Assembly (NCBI GenBank): GCA_020846815.1
Contig: JADLDF010000493.1
Coordinates: forward strand, 1 to 5,467
Length of the DNA stretch: 5,467 bases
Source: Gammaproteobacteria bacterium
GTDB lineage: Bacteria > Pseudomonadota > Gammaproteobacteria > Steroidobacterales > Steroidobacteraceae
Direction of reading: 5' to 3'
The number at the start of each line of letters is the position of its first letter. Position 1 is the stretch's first letter. The position numbers and the translations under genes were made by a program. The notes under the pieces were generated by a model that saw nothing but the letters and a program-made list of their open reading frames with translations, made no database searches and had not been told where the DNA came from. Positions 1 through 5,444 of the stretch are shown here, piece by piece.

Positions 1-146
1 ATGATCGCGACGAACTCGCCGCGCGCGACGTCGAGGTCGACGCCGCGCAGCGCCTGCAGCGCGGTCGGGCCCTCGCCGTAGACCTTGGTGATGCCGCGCA
101 GCCGGATCAGCGGCTGGCTCGCTGCGCCGCTCGTTTCACCGCTCAC
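1..146 (-). CDS. macB: MacB-like ABC transporter, N-terminal 48 codons (cut by window edge)
   Basis: This is the start of an ABC-transporter ATPase domain. MacB-type proteins fuse an N-terminal ATPase to a four-helix membrane domain with a large periplasmic loop, and drive export through an adaptor and a TolC-like channel. The visible part reads from a GTG start as VSGETSGAASQPLIRLRGIT, then a K-V-Y-G segment whose Tyr23 fits the A-loop aromatic that stacks on adenine, then the strand leading to the P-loop (GEFVAI). The window ends just before the expected Walker A motif. The GTG overlaps the adaptor's TGA stop by 4 nt (GTGA), and a GGAGG lies 9 nt upstream, which fixes the start. The MacB assignment rests mostly on the preceding MacA-like adaptor gene; a LolD-like stand-alone ATPase is possible but less likely. 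The membrane domain, signature motif and true length are outside the window. Confidence 0.85.
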   Translation of the reverse strand, partial: MSGETSGAASQPLIRLRGITKVYGEGPTALQALRGVDLDVARGEFVAI

Positions 147-1432
147 TTCGCAGTGCCTCCGGCGAACTGGTCGACGATCACCGCCATGCCCGGCTGCAGC
201 TCGCCGCCGGTGATCTCGGTCATCTTGCCGTCGCTGATGCCGGTCGTGACCGACACCGGCTGCGCCGCGCCGTCTCGCAGCACCCAGACCTGCCGCGCGC
301 CCGCGCTGCCGGCGTCCGGCCGCGCGGCCTTGGTGGTGTCGCGCGGCGGGCGCGGCAACAGCCTGGAGACGATGCCGCCCGAGGACGACGCCCTCGCTGC
401 GCCGCCCCCACCCGCCATCGACGGCGAGAAGCGCAGCGCGGGGTTCGGCACCAGCAGCACGCCCTTGCGCTCGGCGGCGGTGATCGTCGCCGACACGGTC
501 ATGCCGGGCCGCAAGCTCAGGTCGCTGTTGTCGACCTCGAGTCGGGTCGCGTAGGTGACGACGTTCTCGGTGAGCGTCGAGCCGTAGGCGACGCGGCTCA
601 CGGTAGCCGGGTAGCGACGCTGCGGATACGCGCTGACGGTGAAGCTGGCCTTCTGGCCGACCCGCACCGCGCCGACGTCGGCCTCGTCGACGCTGACCTC
701 GACCAGCAGGTGCGTCAGGTCTTCGGCGAGGCTCATCAGCGTCACCGCCTGCAGCGTGGCGGCCACCGCGTTGCCGGGCTCGACCGAGCGCGACAGCACG
801 ACGCCGTCGATCGGCGAGCGGATCGAGGCCTTCGACAGGTTGGTCTCGTCGGTCGACAACGCGGCCTTCGCGTCCTCGACGTTGGCGCGCGCGCTGTTCT
901 CGTCGGCGCGCGCGCGCGCCAGCGCCGCGGTCGCCGCGTCGAGCTCGGCTGCCGACGGCACCTTGCCGCCGGAGAGCCGCGAGACCTCGCGCAGCCTCGC
1001 GAGGCTCGCCTCCGATTCCTTCACGGTGGCGGTGGTCTGCGCGAGCCGCGCCTGCGCGGCAGCGAGCGACGCGCGCGAGCGCGCGACCTGCGCGGTGAGC
1101 TTCGCGGCGTCGAGCTCGACCAGCACCTCGCCCTTCTTCACGCGATCGTTGACGTCGACCAGCACGCGGCGAACCGTGCCCGACAGCTCGCTGCCGATGT
1201 TGACGGTGCGCGTGGCCTGCAGCTTGCCGTTGGCAGTGACGGTCAGCGTGAGGTCGCCGCGTCGCGCCTCCTCGGTCACGTAGCGCGGGGCGGCCGCATC
1301 CTGCTTCTGGCCGAGCCAGTACCAGGTGCCGCCTGCCGCAAGCGCCAGCACCGCGAGCCCGATCCACAGCGACGGCCGCTGCCACCCGTGCCGCCTCGCG
1401 CCGGCGAGCAGCGTGTCCACCTTGTCGTTCAT
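143..1432 (-). CDS. macA: MacA-like periplasmic adaptor (membrane fusion protein) of tripartite efflux pump
   Basis: This 429-residue adaptor links an inner-membrane transporter to an outer-membrane channel. In order it shows: a short basic N-terminus; one membrane anchor at about residues 21-40 (SLWIGLAVLALAAGGTWYWL, no lipobox, so anchored by the helix); a beta strand and first half of the lipoyl domain at about 60-110 (GSELSGTVRRVLVDVNDRV); an Ala-rich alpha-helical hairpin at about 111-200 with SRLSGGKVPSAAELD at its tip; the second lipoyl half at about 202-236 (IRSPIDGVVLSRSVEPGNAV); a beta-barrel domain at about 240-320 (LRPGMTVSATI); and a membrane-proximal domain at about 380-425. A Gly/Ser/Ala/Arg-rich insert (about 337-378) interrupts the last part. 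The start was chosen at the ATG with GGAGG 6 nt upstream; another in-frame ATG two codons earlier directly abuts the GGAGG and is too close. The frame stays open far upstream, but that part overlaps the NodT gene and is Arg/Ala-rich noise. It overlaps both neighbours by 4 nt. The family call is firm; orthology to E. coli MacA is not shown. Confidence 0.95.
   Translation of the reverse strand: MNDKVDTLLAGARRHGWQRPSLWIGLAVLALAAGGTWYWLGQKQDAAAPRYVTEEARRGDLTLTVTANGKLQATRTVNIGSELSGTVRRVLVDVNDRVKKGEVLVELDAAKLTAQVARSRASLAAAQARLAQTTATVKESEASLARLREVSRLSGGKVPSAAELDAATAALARARADENSARANVEDAKAALSTDETNLSKASIRSPIDGVVLSRSVEPGNAVAATLQAVTLMSLAEDLTHLLVEVSVDEADVGAVRVGQKASFTVSAYPQRRYPATVSRVAYGSTLTENVVTYATRLEVDNSDLSLRPGMTVSATITAAERKGVLLVPNPALRFSPSMAGGGGAARASSSGGIVSRLLPRPPRDTTKAARPDAGSAGARQVWVLRDGAAQPVSVTTGISDGKMTEITGGELQPGMAVIVDQFAGGTAK
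156..160 (-). promoter_or_regulatory. Ribosome binding site of the MacB-like gene
   Basis: A perfect GGAGG on the minus strand lies inside the last codons of the adaptor gene, 9 nt before the GTG start at 146. It supports that GTG as the real start and suggests coupled translation with the upstream gene. Confidence 0.7.
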
Positions 1433-2949
1433 TCCCATCCTCCGCCGAGTGCCTTGTACAGGCGCACGTGATCGGCGCTGACCTTCGCGACCGTGTTGGC
1501 GACGCTGTCCTGCGTGTTCAGCAGCGTGCGCTGCGTCTCGAGGACGACCTGGAAGTCGATCAGGCCGCTGGCGTAGCGCTGCTGCGCGAGCAGCGCCGCG
1601 TTCGCCGCCGCCTCGGCCGCGTTCTGCAGGCGCTCGAGTTGTGCGCGGTCGTTGCGCAGTGCGACCAGGGCATCCTCGACCTCCTTCAGCGCGGCGAGCA
1701 CCACCGACTCGTAGTTCACGCGCGCCTGTTCGAGCCCCGCCTCCTGCACGCGCACCTGCGCGCGCGCCGCCCCGCCGTCGAACAGCGGCACCGAGACGCT
1801 GCCCAGCAGCGAGTCGAACACCGCCGCGCCGCTGCCCAGGCCGCCGAGCGTGAGCGCGCTCAAGCCCAGCGAGCCGCCGAGGCGGAAGCCCGGATAGCGG
1901 GCCGCGTCGGCCTGCGACACGCGGGCCAGCGCGGCGGACACCTGCTGCTCGGCGCGGCGTACGTCGGGGCGCTGGCGCAGCGTCTCGGCTGGGATCGCGA
2001 GCGCCAGGTCGCCAGCGGGCTGCGGCACTGGCTGTGCCGTCCCGAGCGCGGCCTGCAGCGCCGCCGGCGCGCGGCCGGTCAGTACCGCCAGCGCGTGCTG
2101 CGCCTGCGCGATGCCGGACTCGAGCGCCGGGATCTGCGCGGCGGTCTGTTCGCTGGCAGCGCGCGCCTGCTCGAGCTCGACCGAGGTCGCAAGCCCGGCC
2201 TGCACGCGCCAGCGCGCGAGCTGCAGCGTCTCGGTCTGCGTGGCCAGGTTGCGCCGCGCGATCTCCAGCCGCGCCTGCTGGCTGCGCAGGTCGAGATAGG
2301 CGAGCGCGACCTCGGCCGCCAACGAGACCTGCGTGTCGGCCAGGCTCTCCTGCGCGGCGCGCACGTCGGCCTCGGCGGCCCGGACCGCGCTGCGCTGGCC
2401 GCCGAACACGTCGAGCTCCCAGCCGGCGTCGAGGCCCGCCTGGAAGCGGTTGGCCGTGTGGCCGCCGGCCGGCCTCGCGCGCTGCGCGGAGCCCGATGCC
2501 GAGACGTTCGGCAGCAAACCGGCCGCCTGCACGTCGCGAAGCGCTCGCGCCTGGGCGAGCGCGGCGCGCGCGCTGCGCACGCCGGGGTTGGCTTCGAGCG
2601 CCTGCGCGACGAGGCCGCTGAGTTGCGGATCGTCGAAGCGGCGCCACCAGTGGGCGAGCGCGGTGGGGACGAGGGCGAGGGCGGGGGCGGCTGGGCCGCT
2701 CGGCGCTCCGGCTCCGGCTCCGGCCGAGGCTGCGGGCGCCGCCGACGTCGACCAGGCCGCCGGAATCGGCGCGTCGGGCAGCCCGGCATCGCGCGCCGGC
2801 AACGCGGCGCAGCCGGCAATCGCGGTCGCGAGTAACGCGGCCGCCGGTGCGAGCCTCGGCCGTTCCCGCGCGCAGGTCAGACGTGCCGGCGCGGCGACGG
2901 CAGGCCGCGGCTGCGCGTCGAGTGAGGCGTGGGACGGTTCGGTCGTCAT
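1429..2949 (-). CDS. NodT-family outer-membrane efflux lipoprotein (TolC-like channel subunit)
   Basis: This 506-residue protein is the outer-membrane exit duct of the pump, a trimeric beta-barrel and alpha-tunnel in the TolC/OprM fold. Numbering is from ATG 2949. A hydrophobic stretch ends in the lipobox TAIAGC, with Cys47 the predicted acylated residue. An Ala/Gly/Pro-rich linker follows (about 64-93), then the typical first motif WWRRFDDPQL (101-110). Two outer-membrane-efflux repeats follow, carrying family landmarks: WELDVFGGQRSAV (about 177-189), ALAYLDLR (about 215-222), IPAETLRQRPDVRRAEQQV (about 319-337, the NodT hallmark), VPLFDGGAARAQV (about 387-399), LKEVEDAL (about 421-428) and QQRYASGLIDFQVVLETQ (about 456-473). 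It is complete and of typical length. The start is uncertain: a TTG two codons earlier (2955) has an AGGG 9 nt upstream, whereas ATG 2949 has no well-spaced Shine-Dalgarno. About 34 residues precede the hydrophobic core, long for a lipoprotein signal. It is the first gene of the operon, and its TGA overlaps the adaptor's ATG (ATGA). Confidence 0.95.
   Translation of the reverse strand: MTTEPSHASLDAQPRPAVAAPARLTCARERPRLAPAAALLATAIAGCAALPARDAGLPDAPIPAAWSTSAAPAASAGAGAGAPSGPAAPALALVPTALAHWWRRFDDPQLSGLVAQALEANPGVRSARAALAQARALRDVQAAGLLPNVSASGSAQRARPAGGHTANRFQAGLDAGWELDVFGGQRSAVRAAEADVRAAQESLADTQVSLAAEVALAYLDLRSQQARLEIARRNLATQTETLQLARWRVQAGLATSVELEQARAASEQTAAQIPALESGIAQAQHALAVLTGRAPAALQAALGTAQPVPQPAGDLALAIPAETLRQRPDVRRAEQQVSAALARVSQADAARYPGFRLGGSLGLSALTLGGLGSGAAVFDSLLGSVSVPLFDGGAARAQVRVQEAGLEQARVNYESVVLAALKEVEDALVALRNDRAQLERLQNAAEAAANAALLAQQRYASGLIDFQVVLETQRTLLNTQDSVANTVAKVSADHVRLYKALGGGWE
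1439..1443 (-). promoter_or_regulatory. Ribosome binding site deciding the adaptor start
   Basis: GGAGG on the minus strand lies 6 nt before the ATG at 1432 and directly abuts the alternative ATG at 1438. The spacing favours the 1432 start. The site lies within the final codons of the NodT-family gene. Confidence 0.75.
2705..2722. repeat. Three tandem GCTCCG hexamers in the lipoprotein linker
   Basis: Three perfect copies of GCTCCG on the plus strand encode, on the minus strand, an alternating Ala-Gly run in the low-complexity linker between the lipid-anchored cysteine and the first conserved motif of the NodT-family protein. Gain or loss of a unit would keep the reading frame. Confidence 0.6.
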
Positions 2950-3004
2950 GGCCAACGGATTGTGCCCTGCGCCAATGTCAAGTTGCCTTGGCCGGATGCA
3001 AGGC

Positions 3005-3033
3005 TTTGTAAGTGGGCACGGGCCCGGGATCCG
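3005..3033 (-). promoter_or_regulatory. Candidate activator-dependent promoter of the efflux operon
   Basis: On the minus strand a -10-like TACAAA (3010-3005, four of six matches to TATAAT) is preceded, after exactly 17 nt, by CGGATC (3033-3028), a poor -35 that lies within the tandem 11-bp repeat. A poor -35 covered by a regulator site is the usual layout of promoters activated by OmpR/PhoB-family proteins. Transcription would begin near 2998, leaving a leader of about 50 nt before ATG 2949. This was judged by eye only, so the placement is tentative. Confidence 0.4.
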
Positions 3034-3049
3034 TTAGCGATCCGTTAGC
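3028..3049. promoter_or_regulatory. Perfect tandem 11-bp direct repeat, probable OmpR-family operator
   Basis: GATCCGTTAGC occurs twice head to tail with no spacer. Read from the minus strand this gives CTAACG-N5-CTAACG, an 11-bp period. Regulators with an OmpR/PhoB winged helix bind as head-to-tail dimers to direct repeats of this period; the PmrA box CTTAAG-N5-CTTAAG has the same geometry and a related sequence. It sits in the gene-poor region between the two-component genes and the efflux operon, over the expected -35 of a candidate promoter. The repeat is seen directly; binding by the regulator encoded at 5444-4764 is inferred. Confidence 0.6.
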
Positions 3050-3073
3050 CGGCAGGTCCGGCGATTCGCGTCA

Positions 3074-3104
3074 CGGCGCCCCGGCGTGCATCCCCGGGGC
3101 GTCG
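3074..3104. repeat. GC-rich inverted repeat (11-bp arms, 9-nt loop)
   Basis: CGGCGCCCCGG (3074-3084) and CCGGGGCGTCG (3094-3104) are inverted copies with one G-T mismatch, which would be a G-U pair in a plus-strand transcript. A 9-nt loop separates them. The hairpin would lie in the leader of the plus-strand frame starting at 3142, about 25 nt before its Shine-Dalgarno. No T-run follows on either strand, so it is not a canonical intrinsic terminator. It could be a leader hairpin or an operator palindrome. Confidence 0.5.
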
Positions 3105-3128
3105 GGAACCTCCCACCCACTCGAATCC

Positions 3129-3132
3129 GAGG
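3129..3132 (+). promoter_or_regulatory. Ribosome binding site of the small exported frame
   Basis: GAGG ends directly before ATG 3133 and 9 nt before ATG 3142. It is too close for the first ATG and well placed for the second, which makes ATG 3142 (MKTTALCAAV) the likely start. Confidence 0.5.
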
Positions 3133-3141
3133 ATGAAGACC

Positions 3142-3352
3142 ATGAAGACGACCGCTCTCTGCGCCGCCGTGGCGCTCGCCGCGCTGCTGACGCTGTGTCC
3201 CGCCGCCGCCGCGCCCGACCTGCCCGGCGCGCAAACCGACGCCGTCGCGGCGCGCCGCGTCGAGGCGCTCGAAGAGGCGCCGGCTCGGCCATGCGCGGTT
3301 CGGCTGCGGCGCGGTCAGCTTGGCCAGGCTGGGCGGCGGCTGTCCTGCCTGA
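3142..3352 (+). pseudogene. Small signal-peptide-bearing frame, probably truncated or frameshifted
   Basis: I do not recognise this gene. From ATG 3142 the frame opens with a clear Sec signal peptide: positive start (MKTTAL), hydrophobic core (AAVALAALLTL), and an Ala-rich cleavage region near residue 24. No lipobox fits, since Leu precedes the Cys. It continues as PDLPGAQTDAVAARRVEALEEA with G/C-rich third positions to about 3280. After that the same frame loses coding character and runs without a stop antisense through the kinase gene, so its natural end is missing. A plus-one shift near 3280 would enter a frame with G/C-rich third positions that stops at TGA 3350-3352, giving a protein of about 70 residues. 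A less GC-rich stretch (3352-3390) follows, typical of non-coding DNA, so the original gene probably ended before it. Small exported proteins such as PepSY or YgiW-like ones often accompany such sensor systems, but no such motif is visible. It could be a decayed gene, a sequencing error, or a real short protein. Confidence 0.4.
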
Positions 3353-3414
3353 ATCTGCATGATCCATACAGGATAAGAACTTCGTTCGCGGGCGGAAATG
3401 CGGGCGCGCGCGGC
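3353..3414. other. Intergenic gap after the kinase, no terminator seen
   Basis: This gap between the kinase stop and the small plus-strand frame is less GC-rich than the rest, especially 3352-3390. It contains only tiny stems (ATCC-ataca-GGAT at 3362-3374 and GAAC-ttc-GTTC at 3377-3387) and no T-run, so I cannot point to an intrinsic terminator for either side. Confidence 0.5.
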
Positions 3415-4767
3415 CTACGGCGGCGGAAACCGCACCCTCGCCCGCAGGCCCCGGCCCTGCGCGCCGTCGTGCAGCGACAGCTCGGCGCCGTGCAGCGTCG
3501 CGATCTCCTTCACGATCGCCAGTCCCAGCCCCGAGCCCGGGCCCGGCGAGTCGTCGAGCCGGTAGAAGCGCTCGAGCACGCGCTCGCGTTCGGCAGGCGG
3601 GATGCCGGGCCCGTCGTCCTCGACCTCGAACACCGGATGGCCCGCCTCGACGAAGGTGCGCACCGTGACGCGGGCGCCGCGGCCGCTGTAGCGCAGCGCG
3701 TTGTCGATCAGGTTGGCCGCCAGCTCGCGCAGCAAGGTCGCGTTGCCGCGCACCGACGCGGGCTCGAGCTCGTAACCCAGGTCCACGTCGGCGGCCAGTG
3801 CGGTGTGGACGTTCGCGTCGACCAGTTCGCCGACTTCGGCCGCGAGGTCGAGCGACGTCGTCTCGCCGGCCTGAGCACCGGGCTCGGCGCGCGCGAGCGC
3901 GAGCAGCTGGTTGGCCATCCGCGCGATCCGGTCGGTCGCCTCGCGCGCATGGCCGACCAGGTCGGCGGCGGCCGGCGGCATCGGGTGCTCGAGCGCGAGC
4001 TCGAGCTGCATCTTCAGTCCCGCGAGCGGGGTGCGCAGCTGGTGCGCGGCATTGGCGACGAAGCGGTTCTGCGCGGCGACGGCGATGTCGAGCCGCCCGA
4101 ACAGCGAGTTGATCTCGTCGACGATCGGGCGCAACTCGCTCGGCGCGTCGACCGCCGCGAGCGGCCGCAGGTCGACGTGCGAGCGCGCCATCAGCTCGCC
4201 GCGCAGGTCGGCCAGCGGCCGCAAGCCCCGGCGCACGCCGAAGACGACGGCCACGCCGACCGCGCCGATCAGCAGCAGGTTCGTCAGCACCAGGCTGCGC
4301 ACCAGCGCGCGTGTCATCGCCTCGCGCTTGTGGCGCGTCTCGCCGACGACGAATACCAGCTCGCCCGCCGCGGTCGGCAGCCGGACGATCGCGAGCCGGA
4401 CCGGCTGGCCGCGATAGCGGGCGTCGACGTAGGCCGGCGACTCGCCCGACTCGAAGTCGTCGGGCCGAAGCGCGCGATCGCCGGCGATGAACGTGCCGTC
4501 GAGCTTGCGCACCGAGAACCACATCCGGTCGAAGCCGTCGGTGCGCAGCGCGTCCTCGACCGCCGGCGGCAAGTCCAGGTGCGGCCGCTCGCGGTCGCCG
4601 GCGACGTACGGGCTGATCGCCAGCGCGGTGCTGAGCAGCGCCTGGTCATAGGCGAGCGTCGCCGGCCGCGACGCGGTGACGTAGTCGTAGGCGCTGAACG
4701 CGGCGAGGATGACCGCGGTGGGCAGCGCGGCCCACAGGAAGATTCGCTGCCGAAGGCTCGTGATCAA
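3415..4767 (-). CDS. Sensor histidine kinase with TctE-type sensor domain (QseC/TctE group)
   Basis: This 450-residue membrane sensor autophosphorylates on histidine and passes phosphate to the adjacent regulator. It shows: TM1 at about 11-27; a periplasmic domain at about 28-155 resembling the two-component-kinase N-terminal domain of TctE (YDQALLSTALAISPYVAGD near its start, DGTFIAGD at about 90-97); TM2 at about 157-177; a HAMP linker at about 178-230; a dimerisation/phosphoacceptor helix with His242 in NAAHQLRTPLAGLKMQLELA; and a complete ATPase domain with N box LRELAANLIDNALRYS (Asn352, Asn356), G1 box EDDGPGIP (Asp385), F box ERFYRLD (399-405) and G2 box GSGLGLAIVK (411-420). No catalytic residue is missing. 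The start is TTG at 4767, overlapping the regulator's TGA by 4 nt (TTGA) with GAGG 4 nt upstream; no ATG or GTG fits before TM1, and the further upstream extension of the frame lies inside the regulator gene. The ligand is unknown: relatives sense tricarboxylates, metals or signalling molecules. Confidence 0.95.
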   Translation of the reverse strand: MITSLRQRIFLWAALPTAVILAAFSAYDYVTASRPATLAYDQALLSTALAISPYVAGDRERPHLDLPPAVEDALRTDGFDRMWFSVRKLDGTFIAGDRALRPDDFESGESPAYVDARYRGQPVRLAIVRLPTAAGELVFVVGETRHKREAMTRALVRSLVLTNLLLIGAVGVAVVFGVRRGLRPLADLRGELMARSHVDLRPLAAVDAPSELRPIVDEINSLFGRLDIAVAAQNRFVANAAHQLRTPLAGLKMQLELALEHPMPPAAADLVGHAREATDRIARMANQLLALARAEPGAQAGETTSLDLAAEVGELVDANVHTALAADVDLGYELEPASVRGNATLLRELAANLIDNALRYSGRGARVTVRTFVEAGHPVFEVEDDGPGIPPAERERVLERFYRLDDSPGPGSGLGLAIVKEIATLHGAELSLHDGAQGRGLRARVRFPPP

Positions 4768-5444
4768 TGCGCCTCGCCGGGCACGGCCTGCAGCATGTAG
4801 CCGAATCCGCGTACGGTCCGGATGCGGATGCCGTGCGGCTCGAGCTTGGCGCGCAGCCGCGACACGTAGACCTCGACCGCGTTGTCGCTCATGTCCTCGT
4901 CCCAGCGGCACATCGCGGCCACGATCTGGCGCTTGTTCACGACGCGCTCGACGTTGCGAAGCAGGTACTCGAGCATCAGCCACTCGCGCGGCGGCAGGTC
5001 GAGCGCGGCGCCGTCGACGAAGCAGCGGCGCGCCGCGCAGTCCATCACGAGCCGGCCGTGCGAGATCGTGTCGTGGCGCTGCGCGCGGCTGCGGCGCACC
5101 AGCGCGTGCGCGCGCGCGAGCAGTTCGTCCTTGTCGAACGGCTTCTGCACGTAGTCGTCGGCGCCCACGTTCAGTCCGTGCACGCGGTCGTGCACCGCGT
5201 CGCGCGCGGTGAGCATCAGGATCGGCACCGTCGAGCCGCGCTGGCGCGCGCGCCGCGCGACCTCGAAGCCGTCGATGCCGGGCAGCCCGACGTCGAGCAC
5301 GACGAGGTCGAACGGGTCGCGTTCGAGCAGGATGTCGGCACTGCGCCCGTTGTCGACCGTGTCGGCAACGAAGCCGTGGCCGTTGAAGGTGCGCGTCAGG
5401 CCGTCGGCCAGCAGGGGATCGTCCTCGACGATCAGGACTCTCAT
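4764..5444 (-). CDS. OmpR/PhoB-family response regulator (TctD/QseB-like)
   Basis: This complete 226-residue cytoplasmic transcription factor is the partner of the kinase it overlaps. The receiver domain (about 1-115) has the acidic pair Asp8/Asp9, phosphoacceptor Asp51 in VVLDVGLPGIDGFE, Thr79 in LMLTARD, and Lys101 in YVQKPFDKDEL. A short linker (about 116-126) leads to the winged-helix DNA-binding domain (about 127-220), with LPPREWLMLEYLLRN, the recognition-helix stretch DNAVEVYVSRLRAKL (187-201) and the terminal hairpin IRTVRGFGYML (208-218). All phosphorylation residues are present. ATG 5444 is the start because MRVLIVEDD is the normal family N-terminus; the visible 23 nt upstream show no strong Shine-Dalgarno. 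It probably binds head-to-tail 11-bp repeats such as the one at 3028-3049, which would make the efflux operon a target; this is inference. The gene's own promoter is outside the window. Confidence 0.96.
   Translation of the reverse strand: MRVLIVEDDPLLADGLTRTFNGHGFVADTVDNGRSADILLERDPFDLVVLDVGLPGIDGFEVARRARQRGSTVPILMLTARDAVHDRVHGLNVGADDYVQKPFDKDELLARAHALVRRSRAQRHDTISHGRLVMDCAARRCFVDGAALDLPPREWLMLEYLLRNVERVVNKRQIVAAMCRWDEDMSDNAVEVYVSRLRAKLEPHGIRIRTVRGFGYMLQAVPGEAH

Noticed and set aside
1433..2647. Upstream extension of the adaptor frame to an 834-residue reading frame
   Set aside because: It overlaps the clearly conserved NodT gene in another frame, is Arg/Ala/Gly-rich noise, and is cut off by the well-placed ribosome binding site at 1439-1443.
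1468..2835. Long plus-strand open frame of 455 residues antisense to the NodT gene
   Set aside because: Its Arg-rich composition mirrors the codon pattern of the opposite strand; no domain, signal or ribosome binding site supports it.
2976..2981. Consensus -35 hexamer TTGACA on the minus strand before the NodT gene
   Set aside because: At 17-nt spacing the -10 would be CCGTTG, and transcription would start at or inside the start codon. A promoter here is unlikely unless translation starts further downstream.
3034..3360. Minus-strand frame of 108 residues after the kinase gene (starting MQIQAG)
   Set aside because: It has no Shine-Dalgarno and no recognisable domain, and would run through the operator repeat and hairpin. 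Its third-position pattern can be a mirror of the plus-strand frame.
3362..3387. Small stems after the kinase stop as a terminator
   Set aside because: Stems are only 4 bp with no following T-run on either strand.
3353..4800. Continuation of the small exported frame as a long plus-strand protein
   Set aside because: It lies fully antisense to the conserved kinase gene, and its composition is that of a shadow frame in GC-rich DNA.
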